From contig DATKML010000053.1 in NCBI GenBank assembly GCA_035541875.1, positions 1 through 64,000 on the forward strand: 64,000 nt of DNA, in the 5' to 3' direction. The stretch comes from JAJPHI01 sp035541875 (GTDB lineage Bacteria; Desulfobacterota; Binatia; Binatales; Binataceae). Shown here piece by piece: positions 8,123 through 17,221 of the stretch. The notes beneath the pieces are model-generated. The model worked only from the letters and a program-made list of their open reading frames with translations, was not told where the DNA came from and did no database searches. The first letter of the stretch is position 1; every line of letters begins with the position of its first letter. Made by a program: the position numbers and the translations under genes.

Positions 8123-9191
8123 ATGCTTCAGCAGGCTCATGCCGACCGGGATAGGGCGTCGGCGCTGCGAATCGAGATTCTGCGAATCGAGATCGATCGT
8201 CTGACCGAACTCGCGAGGACGGCCTGCGATGGGCTCGCTTGTGTGGTCGAGTGGCAAAGCGCTTCGTCGAGCGGAACGAGCACAGCGCTAGTCCCTTCCC
8301 TCTCTGATTCCGCGCTTGGCGTCGTACGTTCCCTGGCCGAACGTCACCTGCGCCGTGCGTGGAACGTCGCTCAGTCACTGCACATCCGAACGGGTGCAAT
8401 CGCGGCGCATCTCAATGGCAAAGCGACGACCCCGATCGAGGCCGTCGCGCAGACCAACTCCGAAGATGATCTGCGTATCATCAGTCTCGCGATTGCACCT
8501 TTAGGGCGATCGCTCGATCAGATGCGTGGCGCGGTGCAGTTGGCGAATCAAGCGGCGCGCGCGATTCTGCACAAACAACCAGCCGAAGAATCAATCGCGT
8601 TCTGGCGTGCGCGATCATCTGATGGTGCAGATCGGCTACGCAAAGTAACTCAACAGCGCGATGACTCCGCGGCTGAACAGGCGCTGCTGGAATCGACCGT
8701 CGCAGCTTGTTCGAAGCTCCCGGAGAACAAGCGGTACATCGGTCTTGGCGCTGCTCTCGCCACCGCAGGAGGATTCGACGCCTGGATCGTCGCGATCGGT
8801 TCACCCGAGGTGATGTCCTTCGTCGCGTCGTCTCATACGCTCAAGCTCGCTTCCAAACTGGACTCAATGGGGGTTATAGCCGACGCTCAGACGGTCTGCC
8901 GCAGTCTTGCGGCACACAGAGAAACAGGAATGCGGCGAGCGGCCGAGGATCGCATTTTCGCGCAGTATGCGGCATACCTGTGCGTGCCTTTCGACGGGGG
9001 TGCGATCGCGGCGGCCGCGCACGAGGCGATCGCAAGGCGCCACCAGTAAGGAGATCGCGCCACGCTTGGGAATCAGTCCCAAGACCGCGCAGGTTCATCG
9101 CGAGAATCTCAAACAAAAACTCAACTTGCGCACGACCGCCGATATGGTCCGTTACGCAATCCAGCGTCGTATCGTGAAGTTGAGCAAATGA
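8123..9191 (+). pseudogene. LuxR-type transcriptional regulator, frameshifted before the HTH
   Basis: The C-terminal reading frame ends in a GerE/LuxR helix-turn-helix: GATSKEIAPRLGISPKTA followed by QVHRENLKQKLNLRT. The start of that domain is in another frame, where HEAIAR reads up to about 9036 and is followed by a stop. Restoring a single missing G in AAGGCGCC near 9034-9037 would join EAIAR to GATSKEIA and rebuild the normal HTH. The N-terminal part from ATG 8123 has an odd tandem repeat (LRIEI twice) and a segment like the LuxR 'ANxAARxIL' signature. It matches the family poorly, so more decay is possible. A sequencing error cannot be excluded. Target genes unknown. Confidence 0.55.
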
Positions 9192-9271
9192 CCTTCCCGT
9201 CGCAGCGCAGAGGATGATAAGACACGAGCACAGCACGCCGACACCGTATTGCGCGTCGGCAGTTACCAAGG

Positions 9272-9958
9272 GTGAGTGAGGCTATGCCAGAAACCAATCT
9301 ATTCGACGTTATCTATTCGGCAGGCGCTATCCGGCGCTTCAAGACCGATCCGGTACCCGACGAGATCATCACCAAAGTGCTCGACGCCGCGATCCGCGCC
9401 CCCTCGGGCAGCAACGCTCAATCGTGGCTCTTCATGGTCGTCAAGGATGCGGAAAAGCGCCGCCAGCTGGGCGCAGTCTATAAGAAGGCCTCCGACATCC
9501 TGCTCGGACTCTATGCCGGGGCAACGGCGCCTGAACACATGGACCAGCAGAAATACGAACGCTTTTTCAAAGCGGTCGTGCATCTATTCGATCACATGGG
9601 CGACGCGCCGGTCTTGCTCGTGCCCTGCTTGAAGGCCTCACGATGGGCGGGAGCGAAGCTGACCGACGATATGAAAGCCCGTATGGCCACTGCGGGCCGA
9701 ACCGCCGGATCGAGCATCTATCCCGCGGTGCAGAACGTGATTCTCGCCTGCCGCGCATTTGGCCTCGGCACCGTCCTCACGACGATCCATGCGTTTTACG
9801 AGGAAGAGGTGCGTGCGATCTTGAATCTTCCGGCTGACGTGCAGACCTACGCGCTGATGCCGATCGGCTATCCGCAGGGCCATCACTACCAGGTCAAGCG
9901 CAAGCCGGTGAACACCGTCGCCTGCCTCGACACCTACGGCAATCCTTGGCCGGGCTGA
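9272..9958 (+). CDS. Nitroreductase family oxidoreductase
   Basis: A 228-residue FMN-dependent nitroreductase-fold protein. Key features are IRRFKTDPVPDEIITKVLDA at the N-terminus, APSGSNAQSWLFMVVKD (FMN-phosphate binding region) and the C-terminal GLGTVLTT and PIGYPQG motifs. Such proteins reduce nitro compounds, quinones or flavin cofactors with NAD(P)H; the substrate here is unknown. GTG 9272 is taken as start, with ATG 9284 as an alternative giving a protein four residues shorter. A strong terminator follows directly, so the gene ends its transcript. Confidence 0.88.
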   Translation: MSEAMPETNLFDVIYSAGAIRRFKTDPVPDEIITKVLDAAIRAPSGSNAQSWLFMVVKDAEKRRQLGAVYKKASDILLGLYAGATAPEHMDQQKYERFFKAVVHLFDHMGDAPVLLVPCLKASRWAGAKLTDDMKARMATAGRTAGSSIYPAVQNVILACRAFGLGTVLTTIHAFYEEEVRAILNLPADVQTYALMPIGYPQGHHYQVKRKPVNTVACLDTYGNPWPG

Positions 9959-9979
9959 TCGATCTTGTCCAACGAAACG

Positions 9980-10014
9980 AGGGCCGTGCGGTCAAGCCGC
10001 TCGGCCCTTTTATT
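9980..10014 (+). terminator. Rho-independent terminator after the nitroreductase gene
   Basis: AGGGCCG-T-GCGG pairs with CCGC-T-CGGCCCT across a five-base loop, followed by TTTTATTT. The stem has eleven GC-rich pairs around one T-T mismatch. Confidence 0.85.
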
Positions 10015-10107
10015 TGGCGCAGAGGGACCACTGTCATCCTTTCGCGTAGACTTAACTCGTCACTAAATCACAGCGTGATGAGCTGCAGCGATTGACCGGC
10101 TTAATCG

Positions 10108-10773
10108 ATGATTCCGTTGCGCGATAGCGAGGCTGAGCATCGCCTCACGCCGGTAAATTCGCTGCTCATCGTGGCGAATGTCGCGGTGTTTGCGATCGAG
10201 ATCCGGCTCGGGCCACATGCGGTGCGGGTATTCGAGCGGTTCGCGATGGTTCCTGCATCGATCGCACGCGAACAATCCGCAGCGCTCATCACGCTAATCA
10301 CGGCGCTGTTTCTCCACGCAGGATTCGCTCACATCGCCGGCAACATGCTCTACCTCTTTATCTTCGGACCGGCGATTGAGGAACGGATGGGAAGGAGGCG
10401 CTATCTGGTCTTCTACCTGCTCGCGGGAATTATCGCGGGACTCGCGATGGTCGCTATGGGGCCCGAATCGCGAATACCGGTCGTCGGTGCCAGCGGCGCG
10501 ATCGCCGGTGTGCTCGGCGCCTATCTGGCGCTCTTTCCCGGCGGACGGATTACCGCGGTCGTACCCTTCCTGTTCTTTATCCGCGTGCTCGAAATCCCGG
10601 CGATTTTCTTCCTAATCGTATGGTTCGCGTTGCAGCTTTACTCGGGAATCGCGAGCGGCTCGGGACCGCTTATTGGTGGCATTGCCTGGTGGGCGCATGT
10701 CGGCGGTTTCCTGTTCGGTCTGGCGCTCGGCCCCCTGCTCGCTCGCCGCAAGCCCCCTCGCCGCCGCCGTTGA
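10108..10773 (+). CDS. Rhomboid family intramembrane serine protease
   Basis: A 221-residue polytopic inner-membrane protein. The catalytic Ser129 is in VVGASGAIAGVLG and the catalytic His197 in WWAHVGGFLFG; the oxyanion-site HxxxN is seen as H75-IAG-N79. The N-terminal MIPLRD matches the usual short cytosolic start of this subfamily. Rhomboids cleave single-pass membrane proteins within the bilayer; the substrate is unknown. Both catalytic residues and the normal length indicate an active enzyme. It stands alone between two transcripts. Confidence 0.93.
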   Translation: MIPLRDSEAEHRLTPVNSLLIVANVAVFAIEIRLGPHAVRVFERFAMVPASIAREQSAALITLITALFLHAGFAHIAGNMLYLFIFGPAIEERMGRRRYLVFYLLAGIIAGLAMVAMGPESRIPVVGASGAIAGVLGAYLALFPGGRITAVVPFLFFIRVLEIPAIFFLIVWFALQLYSGIASGSGPLIGGIAWWAHVGGFLFGLALGPLLARRKPPRRRR

Positions 10774-10996
10774 GTGACGCAAACAGCGTCGGACAAAAGA
10801 AGTCACTCGTGCCGCATCCTGGATAATTCGACAATCCACTGCTTGTCGATAAAGCCTGTTGATGCCCTGTTGGTAACCACCTAATGACGGGTGGACAGCT
10901 ACTGGATAAGCCTTCCGCAATTACGTCACACTTAAGGTCAGATTATTTTTGGAGTATCTCGATCGCACGCGCTCATGCGTTCGAGGTGAGGTAGTT

Positions 10997-12382
10997 GTGG
11001 CGGCCGCAGCGGCATCTGACGATATTTTAAGACGGGTTCCCCCGCAAAATCTGGAAGCTGAACAGTCGGTGTTGGGCGCGGTGCTGCTCGACAACGATGC
11101 GATCAACCAGGCGATCGAAATCGTTTCGGCGGATGATTTTTATCGCGAATCGCATCGCGAAATCTTCCGAGCGATGATCGCGCTCGTCGACCGTAATCAG
11201 CCCGTCGATGCGATCACCCTGACCGAGGCTCTCCGCACCAAGGGTGCCCTCGAGATGATCGGCGGCCCCGGCTATATCGCGGAACTGGCATCCATTGTCC
11301 CGACGGCGGCTAACGTCCCCTATTATGCGCGTATCGTGCGCGAGAAGGCTGTGCTGCGCAGCCTAGCCTCAGCTACGACGGAAATCGCTGCCGGCGCCTA
11401 CGATGCGCCCGCCGACGTCGATCAGTATCTCGACGAAGCCGAGCATCGGATTTTCGAGATCTCCGAGCGTCGTATCCGGCAATCGTTCCACACGATGCAG
11501 GAAGTCACGCGGGCGTCGGTCGCGCTGCTCGAAAGGCTCTACGAGCGTAAGGAACTCGTCACCGGTGTGCCGACCGGCTTCACGGATCTCGACCGGATGA
11601 CCGCGGGCCTTCAGCCCGGCGACCTTGTGATTATCGCGGCGCGCCCCAGTATGGGCAAAACGGCCCTCGCGCTGAACCTCGCCACCTACGCAGCTACTGA
11701 AGCTGATCCGCCGGTGGGCGTCGCGTTCTTCTCTCTCGAAATGTCCAAGGAGCAGCTCGCCCTTCGAATGCTTTGTGCGGAGGCGCGCGTCGATAGCTCC
11801 AAGGCTCGCGCCGGCTTTCTGGGTGAGCGCGATTTCCCCAAGCTGGCGCAGGCTGCGGCGCGGCTCTCGGAATCGCCCATTTTTATCGACGATAACTCGG
11901 ATACCTCGCCGCTGGTGCTGAAGGCCAAGTGCCGCCGCCTGATGCGTGAGCGCGGCTCGAATCTCGGGCTGATCGTTGTCGATTACCTTCAGTTGATGCG
12001 TTCGTCCAAGCCCGGTGAATCGCGCGAAAAGGAGATCGCGGAGATCTCGCGGTCGCTCAAAGGGCTCGCCAAGGAGCTGCGCGTGCCGGTAATCGCGCTC
12101 TCGCAGTTGAATCGGCAGGTCGAGACGCGACCGGATCGCCGTCCGCTGCTGGCCGACCTTCGCGAATCAGGCGCAATCGAGCAGGATGCCGACGTTATCG
12201 CGTTCATCTACCGCGACGAGATGTACCATCGCGACAGCAAAGAGCCCGGCGTCGCCGAGGTGATTATCGCCAAGCAACGTAACGGCCCGACCGGTACCGC
12301 CAAGCTGACCTATCTCAGCCAGTACACGCGCTTCGAGAACTACGCTCCCGAGGGTGACGTCTACAGTGATATGGAGGGTTAG
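10997..12382 (+). CDS. dnaB: Replicative DNA helicase DnaB
   Basis: Hexameric replicative helicase of about 461 residues. The N-terminal domain begins PPQNLEAEQSVLGAVLLDND, followed by the linker and the RecA-like domain with Walker A ARPSMGKTAL, Walker B LIVVDYLQLM, SQLNRQVE and the DLRESGAIEQDADVI motif. It unwinds DNA at the fork and recruits primase. The start is placed at GTG 10997, five bases after GAGGTGAGG; an upstream in-frame TTG would add 16 unlikely residues. No intein insertion is seen. Its 3' end overlaps the convergent GNAT gene by three bases. Confidence 0.96.
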   Translation: MAAAAASDDILRRVPPQNLEAEQSVLGAVLLDNDAINQAIEIVSADDFYRESHREIFRAMIALVDRNQPVDAITLTEALRTKGALEMIGGPGYIAELASIVPTAANVPYYARIVREKAVLRSLASATTEIAAGAYDAPADVDQYLDEAEHRIFEISERRIRQSFHTMQEVTRASVALLERLYERKELVTGVPTGFTDLDRMTAGLQPGDLVIIAARPSMGKTALALNLATYAATEADPPVGVAFFSLEMSKEQLALRMLCAEARVDSSKARAGFLGERDFPKLAQAAARLSESPIFIDDNSDTSPLVLKAKCRRLMRERGSNLGLIVVDYLQLMRSSKPGESREKEIAEISRSLKGLAKELRVPVIALSQLNRQVETRPDRRPLLADLRESGAIEQDADVIAFIYRDEMYHRDSKEPGVAEVIIAKQRNGPTGTAKLTYLSQYTRFENYAPEGDVYSDMEG

Positions 12383-12867
12383 CGCGCCCCGACCTTGCGC
12401 GTCATCACGATACGGGTCAGCTGCTTGAACCCAATCCGTCGATAGAACTTCTGCGCCACAACGTTATCCTGCTCGACTTGTAGTTCGACCATCCCTATAC
12501 GCTTCGCTCGGCAGTAGTCATCGACGACCTCAAGCGCTCTGCGACCCAGACCCTGACCTCGATAAGCCTCATCTATGAAGAGATCGGTTACCATTCCCTC
12601 GGTACCGCCGAATTCCAAATCGCAATTGTAGGTCAGGACGACGTAGCCGATGCTGCGAGCGCCGTCGCAGATTAGCCAGACCCGGCCGAGCGAGCGGCTC
12701 CGCAGCAAACGATCGAGCGCGGGCCTGATCGTCCGCGGATTGAAGCGGATATGGTCGAAGCGATAGTAGGCGCAGATCAGCGGCAGTAGCGCGTCGCGAT
12801 CAGATGGCCGCGCGGGGCGAATCGTGAGATCGCTCAACGCTGAAATGGTTTTAGATCTTTTTCTCAT
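12379..12867 (-). CDS. GNAT family N-acetyltransferase
   Basis: About 162 residues with the acetyl-CoA binding signature DLFIDEAYRGQGLGRRALEVV (residues around 95-115) and the C-terminal QVEQDNVVAQKFYRRIGF motif. Members acetylate small molecules or protein N-termini; the substrate is unknown. The longer frame extends to 13083, but ATG 12867 (MRKRSKT) fits the family start. A motif of the GTAAC-N17-GAA type lies at 12942-12917 upstream on the same strand, hinting at membership of the ECF regulon described at 2636-3661; this is weak evidence since the full GTAACTTT form is not kept. Confidence 0.82.
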   Translation of the reverse strand: MRKRSKTISALSDLTIRPARPSDRDALLPLICAYYRFDHIRFNPRTIRPALDRLLRSRSLGRVWLICDGARSIGYVVLTYNCDLEFGGTEGMVTDLFIDEAYRGQGLGRRALEVVDDYCRAKRIGMVELQVEQDNVVAQKFYRRIGFKQLTRIVMTRKVGAR

Positions 12868-12979
12868 CGGAGCAGCCGGTTCCTCATGCGCGAAGCGCTC
12901 AACAATCCGTCTATTTCTTCGCGTGACAGCTGCATAAGTTACTTTCCAGTTCCGAACGCTGATGGAAGGAAGCCTTACG

Positions 12980-13408
12980 ATGAGAAAAGCGTTGGCCGGT
13001 ATCGCCGTTTTATGTCTGTTTTCACTAGTGCACGTTGCTCCGGCGCCTGCCGATGATACCGCTGCTGTCTCAGCCGCCACCAAAGCGGCCGACGCGTGGC
13101 TGAAGCTTATCGATAGCGACGACTACGCGCAGAGCTGGACGCAGGCGAGCGACTTCTTTCAGCAGCACATTCCAGAGCAGGCCTGGGCGATGCAGGTATC
13201 GGCGGCGCGCGATCCTCTCGGTGAACTAGTCTCGCGCAAGTTCGCCAGCGCGAAGTATACGACGAGCTTGCCAGGGGCTCCCGACGGCCAGTACGTCGTG
13301 ATTCAGTACAACAGCTCTTTCGCGCACAAGAAGTCGGCGGTCGAAACGGTCACTCCAATGCGCAATGCCGACGGCTCGTGGCACGTCACCGGGTATTACA
13401 TCCGTTGA
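12980..13408 (+). CDS. Secreted DUF4019 domain protein
   Basis: About 142 residues with a clear Sec signal peptide (MRKALAGIAVLCLFSLVHVA, cleaved near APA-DD). The mature part holds the DUF4019 pattern: AADAWLKLIDSDDYAQSW, then PLGELVSRKFASAKYTT and a C-terminal VIQYNSSF and WHVTGYYI. DUF4019 proteins are small periplasmic or secreted proteins of unknown function related in fold to NTF2-like domains. ATG 12980 follows GGAAGG; the frame opens 18 bases earlier but without a better site. Monocistronic by position. Confidence 0.82.
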   Translation: MRKALAGIAVLCLFSLVHVAPAPADDTAAVSAATKAADAWLKLIDSDDYAQSWTQASDFFQQHIPEQAWAMQVSAARDPLGELVSRKFASAKYTTSLPGAPDGQYVVIQYNSSFAHKKSAVETVTPMRNADGSWHVTGYYIR

Positions 13409-13485
13409 AGCTTCGATCGCCGAATCTTGGCGCTTAATGCCCATCCGCGCTAAGTTGCTCCATCTTTGACGTGGAGCCGACAATC

Positions 13486-14334
13486 GTGAATCGATGGGAA
13501 ATCGGTAACGTAAAAATCACCCGCGTGGTCGAGATGGAGACCGCTTCGAAAGGCACCTTCGTCCTGCCTGAGGCGACGCCCGAAAATATCCAGCGCGAGA
13601 GCTGGTTGCAGCCACACTTCGCCGATCCGAACGGACGGGTGAAGATGAGTATCCACGCGCTAATCGTCGAATCCGAGAATCGCCGTATCGTGGTCGATAC
13701 CTGCCTCGGCAACGATAAGCCCCGCGCGAATCCTCCTTGGAATATGCTCCAGACCTCCTTTCTCAAAGACCTCGAACAGGCGGGCTTCAAGCGCGAATCA
13801 ATCACCGATGTGCTGTGCACCCATCTGCACGTTGATCACGTCGGATGGAACACGATGCTCGTGAATGGACGTTGGGTGCCGACCTTTCCGCAGGCCCGCT
13901 ATCTAATCGGGCGCGTCGAGTGGAACCATTGGTCCAAGGATACCGACCCTTTCACCAAGGACCCGATCGATGATTCCGTGCGGCCGATCGTCGACGCGGG
14001 TCTCGCCACGCTGGTCGAAGATACCCATCGGATTACCGATGAAGTCTGGCTCGAACCGACACCCGGTCATACGCCCGGCCATTTCAGCGTGCGGATTTCC
14101 TCACGCGGCGCCGACGCAGTAATCACCGGCGATCTAATGCATCATCCGGTGCAATTCGCTCATCCGGAATGGAACTGCGGCTTCGATTCGATTCCTGATC
14201 AGGCCCGGAGCACCCGCCGCGCCTTTATCGAGCGCTACGCCGACAAGCCGGTCCTGGTCTTCGGTACTCATTTCGCGACGCCGACCGCAGGTCATGTAGT
14301 GAAAGAAGGAGCGAACTGGCGCTTCCGGGTTTGA
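13486..14334 (+). CDS. MBL-fold metallo-hydrolase
   Basis: Metallo-beta-lactamase fold hydrolase of about 282 residues. The zinc-binding motif HLHVDHVG is at residues 113-119 (H113, H115, D117, H118), with a further metal ligand in PTPGHTPGHFSV and GDLMHHPVQFAHPEW. The ending LVFGTHFATPTAGHV is typical of the subfamily that includes quorum-quenching lactonases and other esterases. GTG 13486 gives MNRWEIGNVKITRVVE, the usual N-terminus, with GGAG nine bases upstream; GTG 13471 is an alternative. Substrate unknown. Confidence 0.88.
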   Translation: MNRWEIGNVKITRVVEMETASKGTFVLPEATPENIQRESWLQPHFADPNGRVKMSIHALIVESENRRIVVDTCLGNDKPRANPPWNMLQTSFLKDLEQAGFKRESITDVLCTHLHVDHVGWNTMLVNGRWVPTFPQARYLIGRVEWNHWSKDTDPFTKDPIDDSVRPIVDAGLATLVEDTHRITDEVWLEPTPGHTPGHFSVRISSRGADAVITGDLMHHPVQFAHPEWNCGFDSIPDQARSTRRAFIERYADKPVLVFGTHFATPTAGHVVKEGANWRFRV

Positions 14335-14354
14335 ATACTCGAGAACGCTGCTCC

Positions 14355-14439
14355 AAGTCATTCTGAGGCGAAGCCGAAGAATCTCGACTCGCTGCTTGGA
14401 TTCGAGATCCTCCGCTCGCAGACTCGCTCAGAATGACTT
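14355..14439. repeat. Short interspersed inverted-repeat element (13-bp perfect termini)
   Basis: AAGTCATTCTGAG at 14355-14367 and its exact complement CTCAGAATGACTT at 14427-14439 bound an 85-bp element with an inner inverted pair (GAATCTCGA and TCGAGATCC). A related element lies at 25330-25478 and partial ones near 48205 and 62240. It sits between convergent genes and may fold into a long hairpin. Confidence 0.7.
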
Positions 14440-14446
14440 GCGAGGC

Positions 14447-15481
14447 CTACTGGTTGAGGGCACGAGAAAGCGCCTTCGCCGTGTAGGTTACGAGTGGAAT
14501 CACTCGCTCGTAATCCATTCGGACGGGACCTACGATCGCGAGACTGCCAAGCGGCTGCGCGCCGCTCATGTAGGAAGCCGCGACGACGCTGAATCCCGTC
14601 AGGCGCGCGTCGGTGTTCTCCGACCCGATCGAGACCAGCGGGCCGGCCTGCGCGAGCGAACGATCGAGCAGATCGAGTAGCGAAGTCTTGTCTTCGAGCG
14701 CGCGTAGCAACACACGTAGCTTCTCAAGATCGGTGAATTCCGGCTGCTCAATAACCTTGGTGCTGCCGTCGACATAGACTTCGGCAGAGGCTTCGGCACG
14801 GACGATAGCTCCGCCCAGCATCAATGCGATGCGCATGAAACAGTCGTAATTCGCGCGATCATCACGCAGGCTCTCTTCGATCCATTCTCGCGCCTGACCC
14901 AGTGTCCGGCCGATCAGCGAGTCGTTCAGATACGCCGCCATCCGATCGAGTTCCGACTGACTGTAATCCTGCTCGGTCGCGACCAACCGATTCTGCACGG
15001 CGCCGGCAGCCGCAATAAAAATCGCCAGGACCTCGCGCTCGCGCAGCCGCACGAATTGCACCCGCTCGATAACGATCGATTCCAGCCGGGGCGCGGTCAC
15101 CACCGCAGCCTGACCGGTCATCAGGGCTAGAAATCGCGAGGTATCGCGAATCATTGCAGTCCGATCGATCTGCGGCGCCGAGTAATGCAGCTCGATCTGC
15201 GCGCGATCGTTGAAGGGAATCCGTCCTGTGACGTGATCGACAAAATAACGGAAGGCTCGGTCGGTCGGGACCCGGCCGGCCGACGTATGGGGCTGGAGCA
15301 AAAACCCGGCGTCTTCGAGCTCGCCCATCAAATTGCGCACCATCGCGGCGCGCACACCCAACGTATGGCGCTGGACCAGTTGGTGCGACCCAACCGGCTC
15401 GGCGCTCGCGATAAACTCCTGTACCGCGGCGAGAAGCAGGGCGTGCTGTCGAGGCGAGAGTTCCTTGACTCCGGTATCCAT
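14447..15481 (-). CDS. hrcA: Heat-inducible transcription repressor HrcA
   Basis: A 344-residue HrcA repressor. The N-terminal winged helix starts LSPRQHALLLAAVQEFIAS with EPVGSHQLVQRH and NLMGELEDAGFLLQPHTSAG; the GAF-like middle and the C-terminal SIGSENTD and GSLAIVGPVRMDYERVIPLV motifs are all present. HrcA binds CIRCE operators in front of groES-groEL or dnaK operons and needs GroEL for activity. The usual neighbours grpE and dnaK are absent here, and no CIRCE element is seen upstream, so it is separate from its likely targets. Length is normal. Confidence 0.94.
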   Translation of the reverse strand: MDTGVKELSPRQHALLLAAVQEFIASAEPVGSHQLVQRHTLGVRAAMVRNLMGELEDAGFLLQPHTSAGRVPTDRAFRYFVDHVTGRIPFNDRAQIELHYSAPQIDRTAMIRDTSRFLALMTGQAAVVTAPRLESIVIERVQFVRLREREVLAIFIAAAGAVQNRLVATEQDYSQSELDRMAAYLNDSLIGRTLGQAREWIEESLRDDRANYDCFMRIALMLGGAIVRAEASAEVYVDGSTKVIEQPEFTDLEKLRVLLRALEDKTSLLDLLDRSLAQAGPLVSIGSENTDARLTGFSVVAASYMSGAQPLGSLAIVGPVRMDYERVIPLVTYTAKALSRALNQ

Positions 15482-15619
15482 AGAGCTGTCTCTACGCGTG
15501 TAGGTGTCCAGCCTGATTCTCTAATGTAAACACGACTTCATTCAAGAGTTCTCCGCGACTTTACCCACACAACGACCCTCTTTGTGTTATCCTGCAAGAG
15601 CCGTCTTACCGGCAGATTG

Positions 15620-17221
15620 ATGCCCCGAGCTAAGAAAGCCGTAAAGCCGCGCCCGCTCTATGTTCCGCGCGTGCCATCAACCGCCTCCTGGCTGGAGAGC
15701 GACAGCTACGACCGTCGGGCTTGGGGCGAACTCGGCCTGTCATCTAAACCCATCGGCCAACTGATCGAAGACGGCGAGACACTCGTCCCGCATTTCGGCG
15801 CGCTCCTGCAAGACCTCTTTTTCGGACTCTTCAAGTACAACCTCGTATGGCTCAAGCCCGACGACGTGCGACGCAGCGCTGTTCTGAATCGTACAATTCT
15901 CGAGCAGGTTCTGCCTTCGGCTGCTTTCGCGATGCTCAAAGAGCGCACCCTGCTCGAGGAGGATAAGGCGGTCATCGCAGCTCTTGTGATGGGCGAGCAG
16001 GTGCTCGAGATGGTCCGCAGCGAGAAGCTGATCAATCGGGGGGAGATGCTCGATCTGTGGGACCTCAAGCATCAAGAGGAGGATCTCGAAGAGCGGGCCG
16101 CGGCCGTAAAAAATGCACAGGAGCTCTCGGAGCAGGAGAACGCCGACGGCGAGGCTGATCCGGCGGCAGCGAAGGACCTCCAGAAAAAGATCGAAGAGCT
16201 AAAGGATGCCGCAGGGCGTGCAGCGAAAGTCTCCGAGGCTCGCCTCAATCAAAAGACGCGGATGTTCGAAGACACGCTGAAGCATAGCGACAAGACCGAG
16301 CTGAAGCGGATGCAGATGCGGACCGCGCAGCTTGCCGAGGAGATCGATCGCGTCGCGCAAGATAGTCACGACTTCAGCAATGAGTTCGGCCAGGGTGGCA
16401 AATCCTCGGCCAATGAGCGTCTCGAACTAGGGCGCCATCTGGCGCGCAACAAACGGCTCGGCGAATTGGCGCGATTGGTCGGACGGTTCAAGCAGGATGC
16501 GCACGCGATCCGCCGTCGCACGCTCGACCGAGGGATCGCCGAGACTTATGAAATCGAGCGCGGCAGCGAACTTGGCCGGCTGATTCCGCCGGAACTCGTC
16601 GCGATGCATCATCCGGGGCTGCGTTCCGACTTCTATCGTCGCCTGCTCGAAGGTGAAGTTCTTCAATACAGTCTCCGCGAGGACGAACAGAAGGGCAAAG
16701 GCCCGATGATCGTCTGTATCGACGTCAGCTCGTCGATGCAGGGTGACAAAGAGCTGTGGGCTAAGGCGGTAAGTCTCACCCTGATGGATATCGCGCGGCG
16801 CCAGCGTCGTCTCTTTCGCGCGGTGCTCTTTTCTTCCGGGCCCGAGAGTCTCCGCGTCATCGATCTGAACAACCAGCGCCGCTATCGGCCCGAACTTCCG
16901 AAAGTGCTCGAAATGGCCGAGTACTTCCCCGGCGGCGGCACCGATTTTCAAGCGCCGATCGATGCGGCCGTGGCGCTGCTCGAAGACAAGAAGCTCAAGC
17001 GGGGCGATATCGTCGTCATCACCGACGGTGAATGCCAAGTTGCACCCGAATGGCTCGCCCATCTGCGCGAGCGCAAAGAAGATCTCAAGTTCACGATCTT
17101 TGCCGTGCTGGTCGACGTCGGTTCGAGTGAGGTATCGACGCTCGCGCAGTTCAGCGATCGCGTCACCTCGGTGAAGAAGCTCACCGTCGAAGGCAGCCGC
17201 GAGATCTTCCTGCGAATCTAG
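15620..17221 (+). CDS. VWA-domain protein related to ViaA/CoxE
   Basis: About 533 residues. An N-terminal helical part (LFFGLFKYNLVWLKPDDVRR) and a charged coiled-coil middle (residues about 150-260) lead to a C-terminal von Willebrand A domain. The MIDAS motif is intact: IVCIDVSSSMQG (D-x-S-x-S), with the later Thr in GGGTDF and Asp in VVITDGE. The layout matches ViaA and related proteins that act with a MoxR/RavA-type AAA+ ATPase, but no such ATPase gene is nearby. ATG 15620 (MPRAKK) is chosen over an in-frame ATG 36 bases upstream. The 3' end overlaps the convergent peptidase-like gene by four bases. Confidence 0.82.
   Translation: MPRAKKAVKPRPLYVPRVPSTASWLESDSYDRRAWGELGLSSKPIGQLIEDGETLVPHFGALLQDLFFGLFKYNLVWLKPDDVRRSAVLNRTILEQVLPSAAFAMLKERTLLEEDKAVIAALVMGEQVLEMVRSEKLINRGEMLDLWDLKHQEEDLEERAAAVKNAQELSEQENADGEADPAAAKDLQKKIEELKDAAGRAAKVSEARLNQKTRMFEDTLKHSDKTELKRMQMRTAQLAEEIDRVAQDSHDFSNEFGQGGKSSANERLELGRHLARNKRLGELARLVGRFKQDAHAIRRRTLDRGIAETYEIERGSELGRLIPPELVAMHHPGLRSDFYRRLLEGEVLQYSLREDEQKGKGPMIVCIDVSSSMQGDKELWAKAVSLTLMDIARRQRRLFRAVLFSSGPESLRVIDLNNQRRYRPELPKVLEMAEYFPGGGTDFQAPIDAAVALLEDKKLKRGDIVVITDGECQVAPEWLAHLRERKEDLKFTIFAVLVDVGSSEVSTLAQFSDRVTSVKKLTVEGSREIFLRI

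Noticed and set aside
15482..15583. Search for a CIRCE element upstream of hrcA for autoregulation
   Set aside because: No GAGTGCTAA/TTAGCACTC pair is present in the leader.
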